From contig JAIFWL010000002.1 of the NCBI GenBank assembly GCA_019661845.1, forward strand, positions 1 through 12,686: a DNA stretch of 12,686 nt. Direction: 5' to 3'. This DNA is from Candidatus Parcubacteria bacterium. GTDB lineage: Bacteria; Patescibacteriota; Minisyncoccia; Phycocordibacterales; Zambryskibacteraceae. Below, piece by piece: positions 1 through 6,110 of the stretch (position 1 is the stretch's first letter; each line of letters opens with the position of its first letter). A program made the translations under genes and the position numbers. The notes under the pieces were generated by a model that was not told the DNA's origin, searched no databases, and worked only from the letters and a program-made list of their open reading frames with translations.

Positions 1-99
1 GGGGAGGAATCCATTTACATGAACTGCCGAAACAGCTTGGGGAACAACAATCAATACTAAAAATATGAGGATAAAAAGCCTTGTCATGGTTTTAATCAT
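1..99 (-). CDS. Secreted protein, N-terminal fragment (runs off window)
   Basis: The reading frame opens with ATG at 99 on the minus strand and stays open to the window edge, giving 33 residues. It starts MIKTMTRLF, followed by a hydrophobic core rich in Ile, Leu and Val and then PQAVSA, which fits a Sec signal peptide with cleavage after about residue 25. The mature part begins VHVNGF. An internal Met at residue 5 is an alternative start. It lies 26 bp downstream of the 43-residue ORF ending at 126 and may be in the same transcript. No good ribosome binding site is seen: AAAGGT is about 15 nt upstream. The function cannot be told from this much protein; secretion is the only supportable inference. 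Confidence 0.55.
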   Translation of the reverse strand, partial: MIKTMTRLFILIFLVLIVVPQAVSAVHVNGFLP

Positions 100-125
100 G
101 TATTTCAATATAGACCTTTAATTAG

Positions 126-257
126 TTATAGCAAGGGTTTAATCGTTTGAGGATCGGTGGTGAAGGATACTTTCGCTACGTCGGCGTGAAGGGGATTGGG
201 AAATAGCGCAAGGAGGAAGAGGGGGGCCAGCGATGTTTTATAGATACGTGCGGGCAT
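126..257 (-). CDS. 43-residue signal-peptide protein, possibly truncated
   Basis: This short ORF starts MPARIYKTSLAP, has a hydrophobic stretch (LFLLALF) and the cleavage-like sequence NPLHA, then continues DVAKVSFTTDPQTIKPLL and stops. A GGAG Shine-Dalgarno element (267-270) sits 9 nt before the ATG, one of the few in this window. Its start lies inside the last codons of the upstream 33-residue ORF (20-bp overlap), so translational coupling is likely. The segment VSFTTDPQTIKP resembles the beginning of Ig-like beta-sandwich repeats in larger secreted proteins, so this could be the surviving 5' end of a truncated gene. It could equally be a genuine small exported peptide. The encoded signal peptide and the ribosome binding site argue that the N-terminus is real. 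Confidence 0.5.
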   Translation of the reverse strand: MPARIYKTSLAPLFLLALFPNPLHADVAKVSFTTDPQTIKPLL

Positions 258-339
258 AGGCTAGTACTCCAATGCTTATAGAGACTAGGCACAAGAAGCC
301 GAAGAGAAACTTGAAGAATGCTTTATCGAAATACCTCAT
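238..339 (-). CDS. 33-residue single-span membrane peptide
   Basis: The ORF starts with ATG at 339 and encodes MRYFDKAFFKF followed by about 18 hydrophobic residues (LFGFLCLVSISIGVLAYA) and a short tail RTYL. This is a charged N-terminus plus one membrane helix. A TAAAAT -10-like box ends 6 nt before the ATG, so the mRNA may be leaderless; the AGAGGT just before the ATG is too close to act as a Shine-Dalgarno. The gene overlaps the next ORF by 20 bp, suggesting a small operon of three membrane or secreted products reading towards the left window edge. I do not recognise the family. It could be a chance ORF, but the composition, the coupling to a signal-peptide ORF and the promoter position support it. 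Confidence 0.5.
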   Translation of the reverse strand: MRYFDKAFFKFLFGFLCLVSISIGVLAYARTYL

Positions 340-345
340 ACCTCT

Positions 346-351
346 ATTTTA
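346..351 (-). promoter_or_regulatory. Putative -10 box for the small membrane/secreted ORF cluster
   Basis: On the minus strand TAAAAT is followed by six bases and then the ATG at 339. The expected transcription start falls on the start codon. No convincing -35 is seen 16-18 bp upstream, so this is a tentative call. Confidence 0.35.
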
Positions 352-379
352 GAACTCTTTCCCCTACCCTGCTAAAAAG

Positions 380-388
380 TTATCCACA
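380..388 (+). other. Perfect match to the DnaA-box consensus
   Basis: TTATCCACA is seen once, in the gap between the small ORF cluster and the terminator at 445. A near match (one mismatch, opposite strand) lies at 2666-2674 beside the surface-protein promoter. No cluster of boxes, no AT-rich unwinding element and no dnaA or dnaN gene is near, so this is a possible DnaA binding site rather than an origin. Confidence 0.3.
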
Positions 389-412
389 CCCCTCCGCTAA
401 AGCTACTTGGTG

Positions 413-426
413 CAAGCAGGTGCTTG
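413..426. repeat. 14-bp palindrome CAAGCA-GG-TGCTTG
   Basis: A perfect 6-bp inverted repeat with a 2-bp centre lies about 75 bp upstream of the 33-residue ORF and 19 bp from the terminator stem. It is a possible operator for the small ORF cluster. No bound protein can be named. Confidence 0.35.
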
Positions 427-444
427 ATAAACCTTACTAACAGC

Positions 445-472
445 AAAAAGCCGCCCCAACGGGCGGCTTTTT
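445..472. terminator. Strong bidirectional intrinsic terminator
   Basis: A perfect 12-bp stem (AAAAAGCCGCCC paired with GGGCGGCTTTTT) closes a 4-nt loop CAAC. The stem's GC core is followed by a T-run on the plus strand (TTTTTGTTT), and the A-run on the other side gives a T-run on the minus strand. It lies 49 bp downstream of the stop of the 649-residue surface protein and would end that transcript before the small ORF cluster. Confidence 0.92.
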
Positions 473-521
473 GTTTCCTCACTAGCCTAAGCCAGTTTGG
501 AGTTCTTCAGTAGCCTTACGC

Positions 522-2471
522 TTACGGAAGTGTGATCGAAGATGTCCTCCATGATGTCTTGTTATCCATGAAGTTGCTCTCCTGTAAGGAGTAAGGGGAA
601 GCTGAGTTAGACCAGAGGATACTCTGTACACCCCATGAGTAGGCGTCAGTAGAGAGTAATGCACCGGTTGTCAATCTGCCTGGGAAGATCACGTCAACAG
701 TGACGTCTACACTCTGGTTCTCAGCGAGCTTGAAGGCATCGGTTGAGAGAAGACCAGTTGTAATAACACCACTTGAAGGGATCACGAAGTTCGTAGTCGA
801 ACCGTTTACGAAGACAGTCTTGGTACTACCCTTGAAGGTAGCAATGTTGAATGTCGAGGAAGCGGACTGAGTACCGAAGACGATGTCGCCTCCGACTGCA
901 GTAATACCGATTACGAATGTTGCCTTAGCAGTCGAGGTAGCAGCTGAAACGCCGCCCTGGGCTGGTGTGTAGGTAACATTTGCTGACTTCAAGGTGAAGA
1001 TAGGACCAGCGTTTCTGACGTACTGGGTTTCGCCAGTTGCAGAACCGGTTTCAGAAACAGCATCGCCAGTAGACCTCTCAGCTGTGATACCGGTTGTAGC
1101 GGCAACAGAAGCTAAGAATGTGTCTGCAGCAGCTGCAGCTGAATCAATGTCCAACTTGACTGTAAGAGTCTTTGTGGTATTGACTGGAACTAAGTAGTCA
1201 ATGTCAGAGAAGGTTGCGGACATAGCCGTAGCTGATGTACCAGCAACTGTAGCAGAACCTACGAGGGTTGAACCATCGTAGAGGTAAGCTGTAGTTGCAG
1301 TAGCAACACCTGCACCACCGCGAGTAATGGAGACGACAGCATCAGTGATGGTGACATCATCCTTTTCTGCGCGAGCAGTGAACTTCAAGACAGTAAGACC
1401 ATCGAGTTCGTTCTCACCGGAACCCTGAGAAGCAATGTTCTGACCAGTGACAGGACTGTCAGAGGCAGTAGCAATTGCGAGGGTTGCGCTCTCTGCGAGT
1501 TCGCCTTCAGAAGTGAAGGTGTTCAAGAAAGCACCAGATGCAGAAGGACCGTACTGGTTAACGCCAGCACCGTCTACGCCACGAACACCGTCTGTAGCAA
1601 CGCCAACAGTCCAAGTGTCGCCGTCGTAGGCAGCATCCCAACTACTCTTAGCATCGACTGCGATGGTAAGAACTCGTGTTGAGTCCTTAGGAACAACGTA
1701 ACCGAAGCCAGAAATAGTAATAGAGATTTCACCACTCTCATCAACTACAGTGCTCGAGTTAAGATCTGCTGAGCCAAGAACGGTTGAACCGTCCATGACG
1801 TAGATCCTCGAAGCAACCTTGTTGTAGAAAGCAGAGTCCGCAGTTGCGGTGTTACCTGTCTCATCGAGATCGAGCTTAATGCGCTCAACCTTGATGTCAG
1901 AAGTCTTAGCCTCAAGCTTGATGCCGAGGACAGCCTTCTTGGTATCACCTTCGTAGACCTTCACGCCAGAAGCTGGGGAAGGATTCTTCGAAACGGTGAG
2001 GGTTCCTTCAACACCTGGAGTAGTGATAACACCACCAGAAGTAGAACCACCAACAGTAGTACCTGGAACAGTACCACCCATACCGTTAACCCTTGCGCGA
2101 GAAATCGGACCGAAGTAACCAGCTGCTGGCGAAATGCCAACAGATGCTTGCCATCGGGCGACTGCTGCCTTAGTAAGAGAACCGAAGTAACCCATCGCTA
2201 CGCCAGCTGGCATAGAGAGGTGGCCTTGAGCCACAAGCATTTGCTGAAGAGCAACTACCTGTGAACCAGTGCTGCCTACTGTAAGGTCCTGTGTAAAGGA
2301 GCCAGATACAGTTGAACCTCCGGAGAGGGCGGCGAGCTGAGCCATGAGAGCATTGATCTGTGCCTGAATATCAGCGACTGTCTGAGCGCTTGCAGTGTTA
2401 GCTGCGAGGCCGAAGACGAAGGTCATGCCGACTGTGAGGGCAGCGATCTTTGCCATTTTTGTTCTAATCAT
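522..2471 (-). CDS. Secreted surface-layer-like protein with peptidoglycan-binding domain
   Basis: The 649-residue product starts MIRTKMAKIAALTVGM with a clear Sec signal peptide cleaved near residue 29 (TASA before QT). Residues about 31-50 (ADIQAQINALMAQLAAL) form a short amphipathic helix. Residues about 59-129 resemble a PG_binding_1 domain, with LQQMLVAQGHL, GYFGSLTKAAVARWQ and GYFGPISRARVN. A Gly/Ser/Thr-rich linker (130-155) leads to about 490 residues of Thr/Ser/Ala/Val-rich predicted beta-sandwich repeats, with recurring patterns such as YVMDGSTVLGSA and AYLYDGSTLVGSA. No C-terminal anchor is seen. Proteins of this layout are common, abundant surface proteins in Parcubacteria; I infer a surface-layer or cell-wall-bound role. 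High expression is suggested by the near-consensus promoter, structured leader and strong terminator. MAKIAAL (residue 6) is an alternative start; no Shine-Dalgarno precedes either. Confidence 0.8.
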   Translation of the reverse strand: MIRTKMAKIAALTVGMTFVFGLAANTASAQTVADIQAQINALMAQLAALSGGSTVSGSFTQDLTVGSTGSQVVALQQMLVAQGHLSMPAGVAMGYFGSLTKAAVARWQASVGISPAAGYFGPISRARVNGMGGTVPGTTVGGSTSGGVITTPGVEGTLTVSKNPSPASGVKVYEGDTKKAVLGIKLEAKTSDIKVERIKLDLDETGNTATADSAFYNKVASRIYVMDGSTVLGSADLNSSTVVDESGEISITISGFGYVVPKDSTRVLTIAVDAKSSWDAAYDGDTWTVGVATDGVRGVDGAGVNQYGPSASGAFLNTFTSEGELAESATLAIATASDSPVTGQNIASQGSGENELDGLTVLKFTARAEKDDVTITDAVVSITRGGAGVATATTAYLYDGSTLVGSATVAGTSATAMSATFSDIDYLVPVNTTKTLTVKLDIDSAAAAADTFLASVAATTGITAERSTGDAVSETGSATGETQYVRNAGPIFTLKSANVTYTPAQGGVSAATSTAKATFVIGITAVGGDIVFGTQSASSTFNIATFKGSTKTVFVNGSTTNFVIPSSGVITTGLLSTDAFKLAENQSVDVTVDVIFPGRLTTGALLSTDAYSWGVQSILWSNSASPYSLQESNFMDNKTSWRTSSITLP

Positions 2472-2545
2472 TTGTTAATTTATTCTAATGCGCTAGTGCT
2501 TCCCAATAATTTCTAAATTGTAGGGTGACACTTGCGTCTGCTAAT

Positions 2546-2603
2546 TTGCCAACAACGGATAAGCCTTTGCTGGCAAGACCGGAGGCCCCAATGGGCATCC
2601 GGT
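2546..2603 (-). promoter_or_regulatory. Hairpin-rich 5' leader of the surface-protein mRNA
   Basis: Two stem-loops lie in the roughly 150-nt leader between the predicted transcription start (about 2624) and the start codon at 2471. One pairs ACCGGA (2578-2583) with TCCGGT (2598-2603) and, after one mismatch, GCCC with GGGC around a CAAT loop. The other pairs TTGCCA (2546-2551) with TGGCAA (2571-2576). Neither is followed by a T-run, so these are not simple terminators. mRNA stabilisation is the likeliest role, as known for long S-layer leaders; I could not match a known riboswitch. Confidence 0.5.
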
Positions 2604-2623
2604 TGTCTGTTAATTCCTGCACA

Positions 2624-2640
2624 CCCTTAGATTATAAGGG
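2624..2640. promoter_or_regulatory. Operator-like palindrome over the -10 box
   Basis: CCCTTA-GATTA-TAAGGG is a perfect 6-bp inverted repeat with a 5-bp centre. It covers the -10 element (2631-2636) and predicted start site of the surface-protein gene. A protein bound here would block RNA polymerase. Confidence 0.45.
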
Positions 2641-2658
2641 ATTTCTTCCCAAGTACAA
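2631..2658 (-). promoter_or_regulatory. Promoter of the surface-protein gene
   Basis: On the minus strand the -35 TTGTAC (2658-2653) and a perfect -10 TATAAT (2636-2631) are separated by 16 bp. Transcription would start near 2624 and give a leader of about 150 nt. This is the best sigma-70-type promoter in the window. Confidence 0.75.
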
Positions 2659-2666
2659 AATGTACT
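2652..2666. promoter_or_regulatory. Operator-like palindrome over the -35 box
   Basis: AGTACA-AAA-TGTACT is a perfect 15-bp inverted repeat that covers the -35 element of the surface-protein promoter. It begins 35 bp downstream of the stop of the winged-helix gene, whose product is the obvious candidate ligand. That link is inference. Confidence 0.45.
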
Positions 2667-2700
2667 GTGGATAGCCAATATATTACCGTTTTTATGGCCT

Positions 2701-3396
2701 TTATGCAAGGGAATAGCGGCTCCAGCGTTTCTCACCTGTCTTAAGGAGGATACCGGCTTGTACCATAGCTAGGAGTTCTCTCTGGATGGTCTTTTCGCTA
2801 CAGCCGCTTATAAGTGGGGAGACGTCCTTTATCATGATTTCTTTCTTGCGCTTAAGGAGGCCGATGATGATACTTTGCCTACTATTCTTCTTCACAGACA
2901 CAGCGCCGAAGTCCTTTAGAGGTCTTTCTTTAACCTCATTTTTAGGATATGTCTTTAATGCTTTTGGCTCTGGGAGATATTCTGGAGTTTTGTCTTTTAT
3001 AACTTCTGCTGGCTTAGGAGCTTCTGTTTCGGAGACGAAGAAGCTTCGGGAAAGTACCGCTTGACCCTGTTGACTCTCCAACCCTTGAGGGAACCCAAGA
3101 GATTCTAAATATTTCTTAAACTCTTCGTTCAAGAGTTCGTAGTTTACGCTCGAGATGAGTCCAGCATTCTTAGCTACCTCCATAAGAGACATGATCTCCA
3201 GGGTAACGACTCTTATTTCCATGCGAGCGGCTTCCCTTTCTTTGAAAGTTTGACCCATAAGAGACAGTCCAAGAGAGACCATATCGGACGCCAGTGTTCG
3301 TAGTCGCCACTTCAAAGGTTCCTGTTCAGGGAAGAAATTAGATAGCAAATATAGTGCGGAAGCGAACTTAGAAGGTTTTTGTATATTATCGGACAT
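2701..3396 (-). CDS. Winged helix-turn-helix protein with N-terminal helical domain
   Basis: The 231-residue product has three parts. Residues 1-105 are helical, with KWRLRTLASDMVSLGLSL and REAARMEIRVVTLEIMSLMEVA suggesting a helical bundle. Residues about 106-170 are a polar, Pro/Lys/Glu-rich linker. Residues 172-231 are a winged helix: SRQSIIIGLLKRKKEIMIKD, then the recognition region GCSEKTIQRELLAMVQAGIL and the wing KTGEKRWSRYSL. The C-terminal part resembles DeoR/MarR-type DNA-binding domains, and I recall similar proteins from Parcubacteria without a defined role. There is no signal peptide, so it should be cytoplasmic. It lies just upstream of the surface-protein gene on the same strand, with no terminator between them, so it may regulate that gene or itself. 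The ligand and the targets are unknown. Confidence 0.7.
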   Translation of the reverse strand: MSDNIQKPSKFASALYLLSNFFPEQEPLKWRLRTLASDMVSLGLSLMGQTFKEREAARMEIRVVTLEIMSLMEVAKNAGLISSVNYELLNEEFKKYLESLGFPQGLESQQGQAVLSRSFFVSETEAPKPAEVIKDKTPEYLPEPKALKTYPKNEVKERPLKDFGAVSVKKNSRQSIIIGLLKRKKEIMIKDVSPLISGCSEKTIQRELLAMVQAGILLKTGEKRWSRYSLA

Positions 3397-3426
3397 GTCT
3401 TTTTATTCTCAAGGACTTAGATCCCC

Positions 3427-3470
3427 TTGTCTTTTTGATTGTCCTTTACTCTGCCATACTTTGTCCTTTA
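3427..3470 (-). repeat. Direct repeats TAAAGGACAA upstream of the winged-helix gene
   Basis: The 10-mer TAAAGGACAA (minus strand) occurs exactly twice, at 3439-3448 and 3461-3470, with starts 22 bp apart (about two helical turns). A weaker copy, AAAAAGACAA, lies at 3427-3436. All lie between the predicted promoter and the start codon of the winged-helix gene, as expected for an autoregulatory site. Confidence 0.45.
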
Positions 3471-3485
3471 TTGCAAGTCCCGTCC

Positions 3486-3514
3486 ATTATGGAGCTCAGG
3501 GACATAATTTGCAA
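3486..3514 (-). promoter_or_regulatory. Putative promoter of the winged-helix gene
   Basis: Minus strand: -35 TTGCAA (3514-3509), 17-bp spacer, -10 CATAAT (3491-3486). Transcription would start near 3479, giving a leader of about 80 nt that carries the TAAAGGACAA repeats. It lies in the divergent gap with ftsK. No equally good plus-strand promoter for ftsK could be picked. Confidence 0.5.
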
Positions 3515-3570
3515 TAGAATTTTAGAAGTAAACTGTGTATAGCTCTCATGCTATTATTAAGAAAATCCTT

Positions 3571-5778
3571 ATGGCTAGAAAAGCGAAGAAAAATCACGAA
3601 GATTTCGACTCCTCTGACTTGGCGCTTTTGAAGTTTGCTTCCAAGGAGACCACCAATACCATTATTGGTATCCTTGCCTTCGTAGTAGCGATCTTCCTCA
3701 TGCTTGGAGCCTTCGATATGGCGGGCCAAGTGGGGGCAGCTGCTTACCGCCTCCTCTACTACCTCTTCGGCATTGGTTACTATCTCTTGCCTATAGTATC
3801 GGTAATTCTCTCCATCTCCTTTATACATGAGAGGGAGAAGAGTGTGGCCGGTCCACAACTCGTGGGTTCTGGCCTCCTCTTCATCTCGGCTCTGGGCTTA
3901 GTGAACCTCATTTCTAGTAAGGGTGGGGTGGCTGGTGAACTCCTTTCTAAACCGCTTATTTCCCTCTTTGACGTCTATTTGAGTACAGTGCTCTTAGTGG
4001 CGCTCATGGTCATCGCAGTCCTCATCATCTTTGATATCAATCTACGATTTAATATCTTCCAACTTTGGAATAAGCTCACTGGCAAGAAGATGGAGGAAAT
4101 GGGAAGTGACGCCGCTCTCGACAGAGTGGTAGAGAAGATTGAGAAGGAGCAAGAGGCTCGCATGCATGAACCAGCCATGGCTCCAATGCCGATGAAGGCT
4201 AAGAAGGATGATGGCGACGGCTTCAAACCACTTATGGTTCGTAGGAGTGGCAAACTCTGGACTCCTCCCCCACTTGATCTGCTTGATAACGACCGTGGTA
4301 AGCCTGGTGTGGGAGACATCAAGGCCAATGCGAATCTCATTAAGAGAACTCTCCAGAACTTCGGCATCATCGTTGAGATGGATGAGATCTCTATCGGTCC
4401 TTCCGTCACTCGTTATGCATTGAAGCCGGCTGAAGGAGTAAAACTTTCTAAAATCTTAGGTCTTCAAAACAACCTTGAACTCGCTCTAGCTGCTCACCCT
4501 GTGCGCATCGAGGCGCCAATTCCCGGTAAGTCTCTTGTGGGCATTGAAGTGCCAAACACTGCTAAGAGTATTGTGGGCCTCGGTTCCATGCTTGGTGACA
4601 GTGAGTTCACAGACTCTGACAAACCTCTACTTGTAGCACTTGGTAAAGATATTACCGGCCGCTCAATCTACGACAACGTGGCGAAGATGCCACACTTACT
4701 TATCGCTGGTGCCACTGGTTCGGGTAAATCTGTAACTATTCACGCAGTTATCGCCTCACTCCTCTATCGCAATCCGCCAGAGAATTTGAAATTTATCATG
4801 ATCGACCCTAAGCGAGTTGAGCTCACTCTATACAATGGTATACCCCACCTACTTACTCCAGTAATCACCGATCCGAAGAAAGCTATCATGGCCTTAAAAT
4901 GGCTTGCGAAAGAGATGGAACGTCGCTATGACATCTTGGAGAAATCGAGTGTACGAGACATTGCTTCATATCATAAAAATATTCTTGCTCCAGCATTGGA
5001 TAAGAAGAAAGAGGGTGAAGAACTTCCTGACTCCATGCCTTATATCGTGGTGGTGATCGACGAGTTAGCAGACCTTATGCAGAGTTACCCACGAGAACTT
5101 GAGGCCGCTATCGTACGCTTGGCACAAATGAGCCGTGCCGTGGGTATTCACCTCATCCTCTCAACCCAACGCCCTTCAGTAAATGTTATTACTGGTCTTA
5201 TCAAGGCCAACGTCCCTGCTCGCCTCGCTCTTCAAGTAGCTTCGCAGATCGACTCACGCACCATCCTTGATGCACCGGGCGCAGAGAAACTCCTTGGTGC
5301 TGGAGATATGCTCTTCCAGTCTGCAGAGATGGCTAAGCCTGTGCGTTTGCAGTCCGCCTTTGTTAAAGAGCCTGAATTGAAGTCCATCGCCAAATATCTT
5401 AAGGATTCATATGCTGATGAACTCCAAGATGAAATAAACTTCTCCGGACCAGTCGCAAGTGACAACGCTATCTTCTCCTCCTCTGTAGGTTCTGAAGATT
5501 CTTTCGACGGAGATGATGATGAACTATATGAAGAAGCACGTTCAACTGTAGTGGGTGCTGGTAAGGCTTCGACCTCATTCCTCCAGAGGAAACTCCGTAT
5601 TGGTTACGCTCGTGCAGCCCGACTCATGGATATGCTTGAGGAGCGTGGAGTAATAGGTGCTGGCTCTGGAGCGAAGCCACGCGATGTTATAGGTGCTGAC
5701 ACTAGTGGATACGGGCAAGAACCCCAACCTCATCACTCTCTCTTAAACGACGACAAGAACGACGGTGATGAAAATTGA
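3571..5778 (+). CDS. ftsK: DNA translocase FtsK/SpoIIIE
   Basis: This is the septal ATP-driven motor that pumps chromosomal DNA and assists dimer resolution at division. With the ATG at 3571 the protein has 735 residues, beginning MARKAKKNHEDF. A GTG at 3535 would add 12 residues (MYSSHAIIKKIL) but has no support. There are four predicted membrane spans (about 31-48, 61-85, 97-113, 128-154), a charged linker (about 165-240), then the alpha/beta motor. Walker A is GATGSGKSV (from residue 380), Walker B is VVVIDELADL (D497, E498), followed by MSRAVGIHLILSTQRPS. The C-terminal part (about 651-710, EEARSTVVGAGKASTSFLQRK and GYARAARLMDMLEERG) is a winged-helix gamma domain that reads polar DNA sequences. 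It ends with TGA and overlaps the next gene by 11 bp. Its N-terminal linker is short compared with E. coli FtsK. Confidence 0.97.
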   Translation: MARKAKKNHEDFDSSDLALLKFASKETTNTIIGILAFVVAIFLMLGAFDMAGQVGAAAYRLLYYLFGIGYYLLPIVSVILSISFIHEREKSVAGPQLVGSGLLFISALGLVNLISSKGGVAGELLSKPLISLFDVYLSTVLLVALMVIAVLIIFDINLRFNIFQLWNKLTGKKMEEMGSDAALDRVVEKIEKEQEARMHEPAMAPMPMKAKKDDGDGFKPLMVRRSGKLWTPPPLDLLDNDRGKPGVGDIKANANLIKRTLQNFGIIVEMDEISIGPSVTRYALKPAEGVKLSKILGLQNNLELALAAHPVRIEAPIPGKSLVGIEVPNTAKSIVGLGSMLGDSEFTDSDKPLLVALGKDITGRSIYDNVAKMPHLLIAGATGSGKSVTIHAVIASLLYRNPPENLKFIMIDPKRVELTLYNGIPHLLTPVITDPKKAIMALKWLAKEMERRYDILEKSSVRDIASYHKNILAPALDKKKEGEELPDSMPYIVVVIDELADLMQSYPRELEAAIVRLAQMSRAVGIHLILSTQRPSVNVITGLIKANVPARLALQVASQIDSRTILDAPGAEKLLGAGDMLFQSAEMAKPVRLQSAFVKEPELKSIAKYLKDSYADELQDEINFSGPVASDNAIFSSSVGSEDSFDGDDDELYEEARSTVVGAGKASTSFLQRKLRIGYARAARLMDMLEERGVIGAGSGAKPRDVIGADTSGYGQEPQPHHSLLNDDKNDGDEN

Positions 5779-6109
5779 TCTATCCTACAGACAACTCCTC
5801 ATCATCCTCTTCTCTTGTCTTCTTGTCCTCTATATTCTCTTCCAAGCACGGTTCCTTATCCTTGGTCCAGGAGTCACTATTCAAATACCTAGAGATGGTG
5901 AAGTGGCTACCACCTCGGTTATCACTGTAAGTGGCACTTCCCGTAATATTGCTCGTATTACCTTAAATGATAGGCAGATATTTACTGATGCTAAAGGGCA
6001 CTGGAGCGAGAAATTGGTACTTTCTAAAGGCCTAAGTATAATAACCGTCAGAGTAAGCGACCACTTCGGCCGCGAAAAGCACGAATCTATTCGCGTAATC
6101 CTCAATTAA
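5768..6109 (+). CDS. Small membrane-anchored Ig-like domain protein
   Basis: The 113-residue product has a short cytoplasmic N-terminus (MKIDLSYRQ), one membrane span (about 10-31, [20 protein letters not shown]) and an extracytoplasmic beta domain (about 36-113: [62 protein letters not shown]). The pattern fits an Ig-like fold such as the glucodextranase domain B family (PF09136). The ATG at 5768 lies inside the last codons of ftsK; an adjacent GTG at 5765 is an alternative. It ends 1 nt before recA. The overlap and spacing mean it is co-translated with ftsK and recA, so a role linked to division or the envelope is possible, but no function is established. Confidence 0.8.
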   Translation: MKIDLSYRQLLIILFSCLLVLYILFQARFLILGPGVTIQIPRDGEVATTSVITVSGTSRNIARITLNDRQIFTDAKGHWSEKLVLSKGLSIITVRVSDHFGREKHESIRVILN

Positions 6110-6110
6110 C

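Noticed and set aside
360..445. Replication origin around the DnaA box
   Set aside because: There is a single box, no AT-rich unwinding region, and none of the usual origin genes nearby.
482..664. 60-residue minus-strand ORF across the end of the surface-protein gene
   Set aside because: It lies out of frame in the surface-protein gene, is rich in Arg and His without pattern, and shows no domain or signal.
2546..2603. Known riboswitch class in the surface-protein leader
   Set aside because: I looked for c-di-GMP, cobalamin and other conserved core motifs and found none; only generic stem-loops are supported.
3535..3570. GTG start extending FtsK by 12 residues
   Set aside because: The extra residues do not look like an FtsK N-terminus and no ribosome binding site precedes the GTG; the ATG at 3571 gives the expected basic start MARKAKK.
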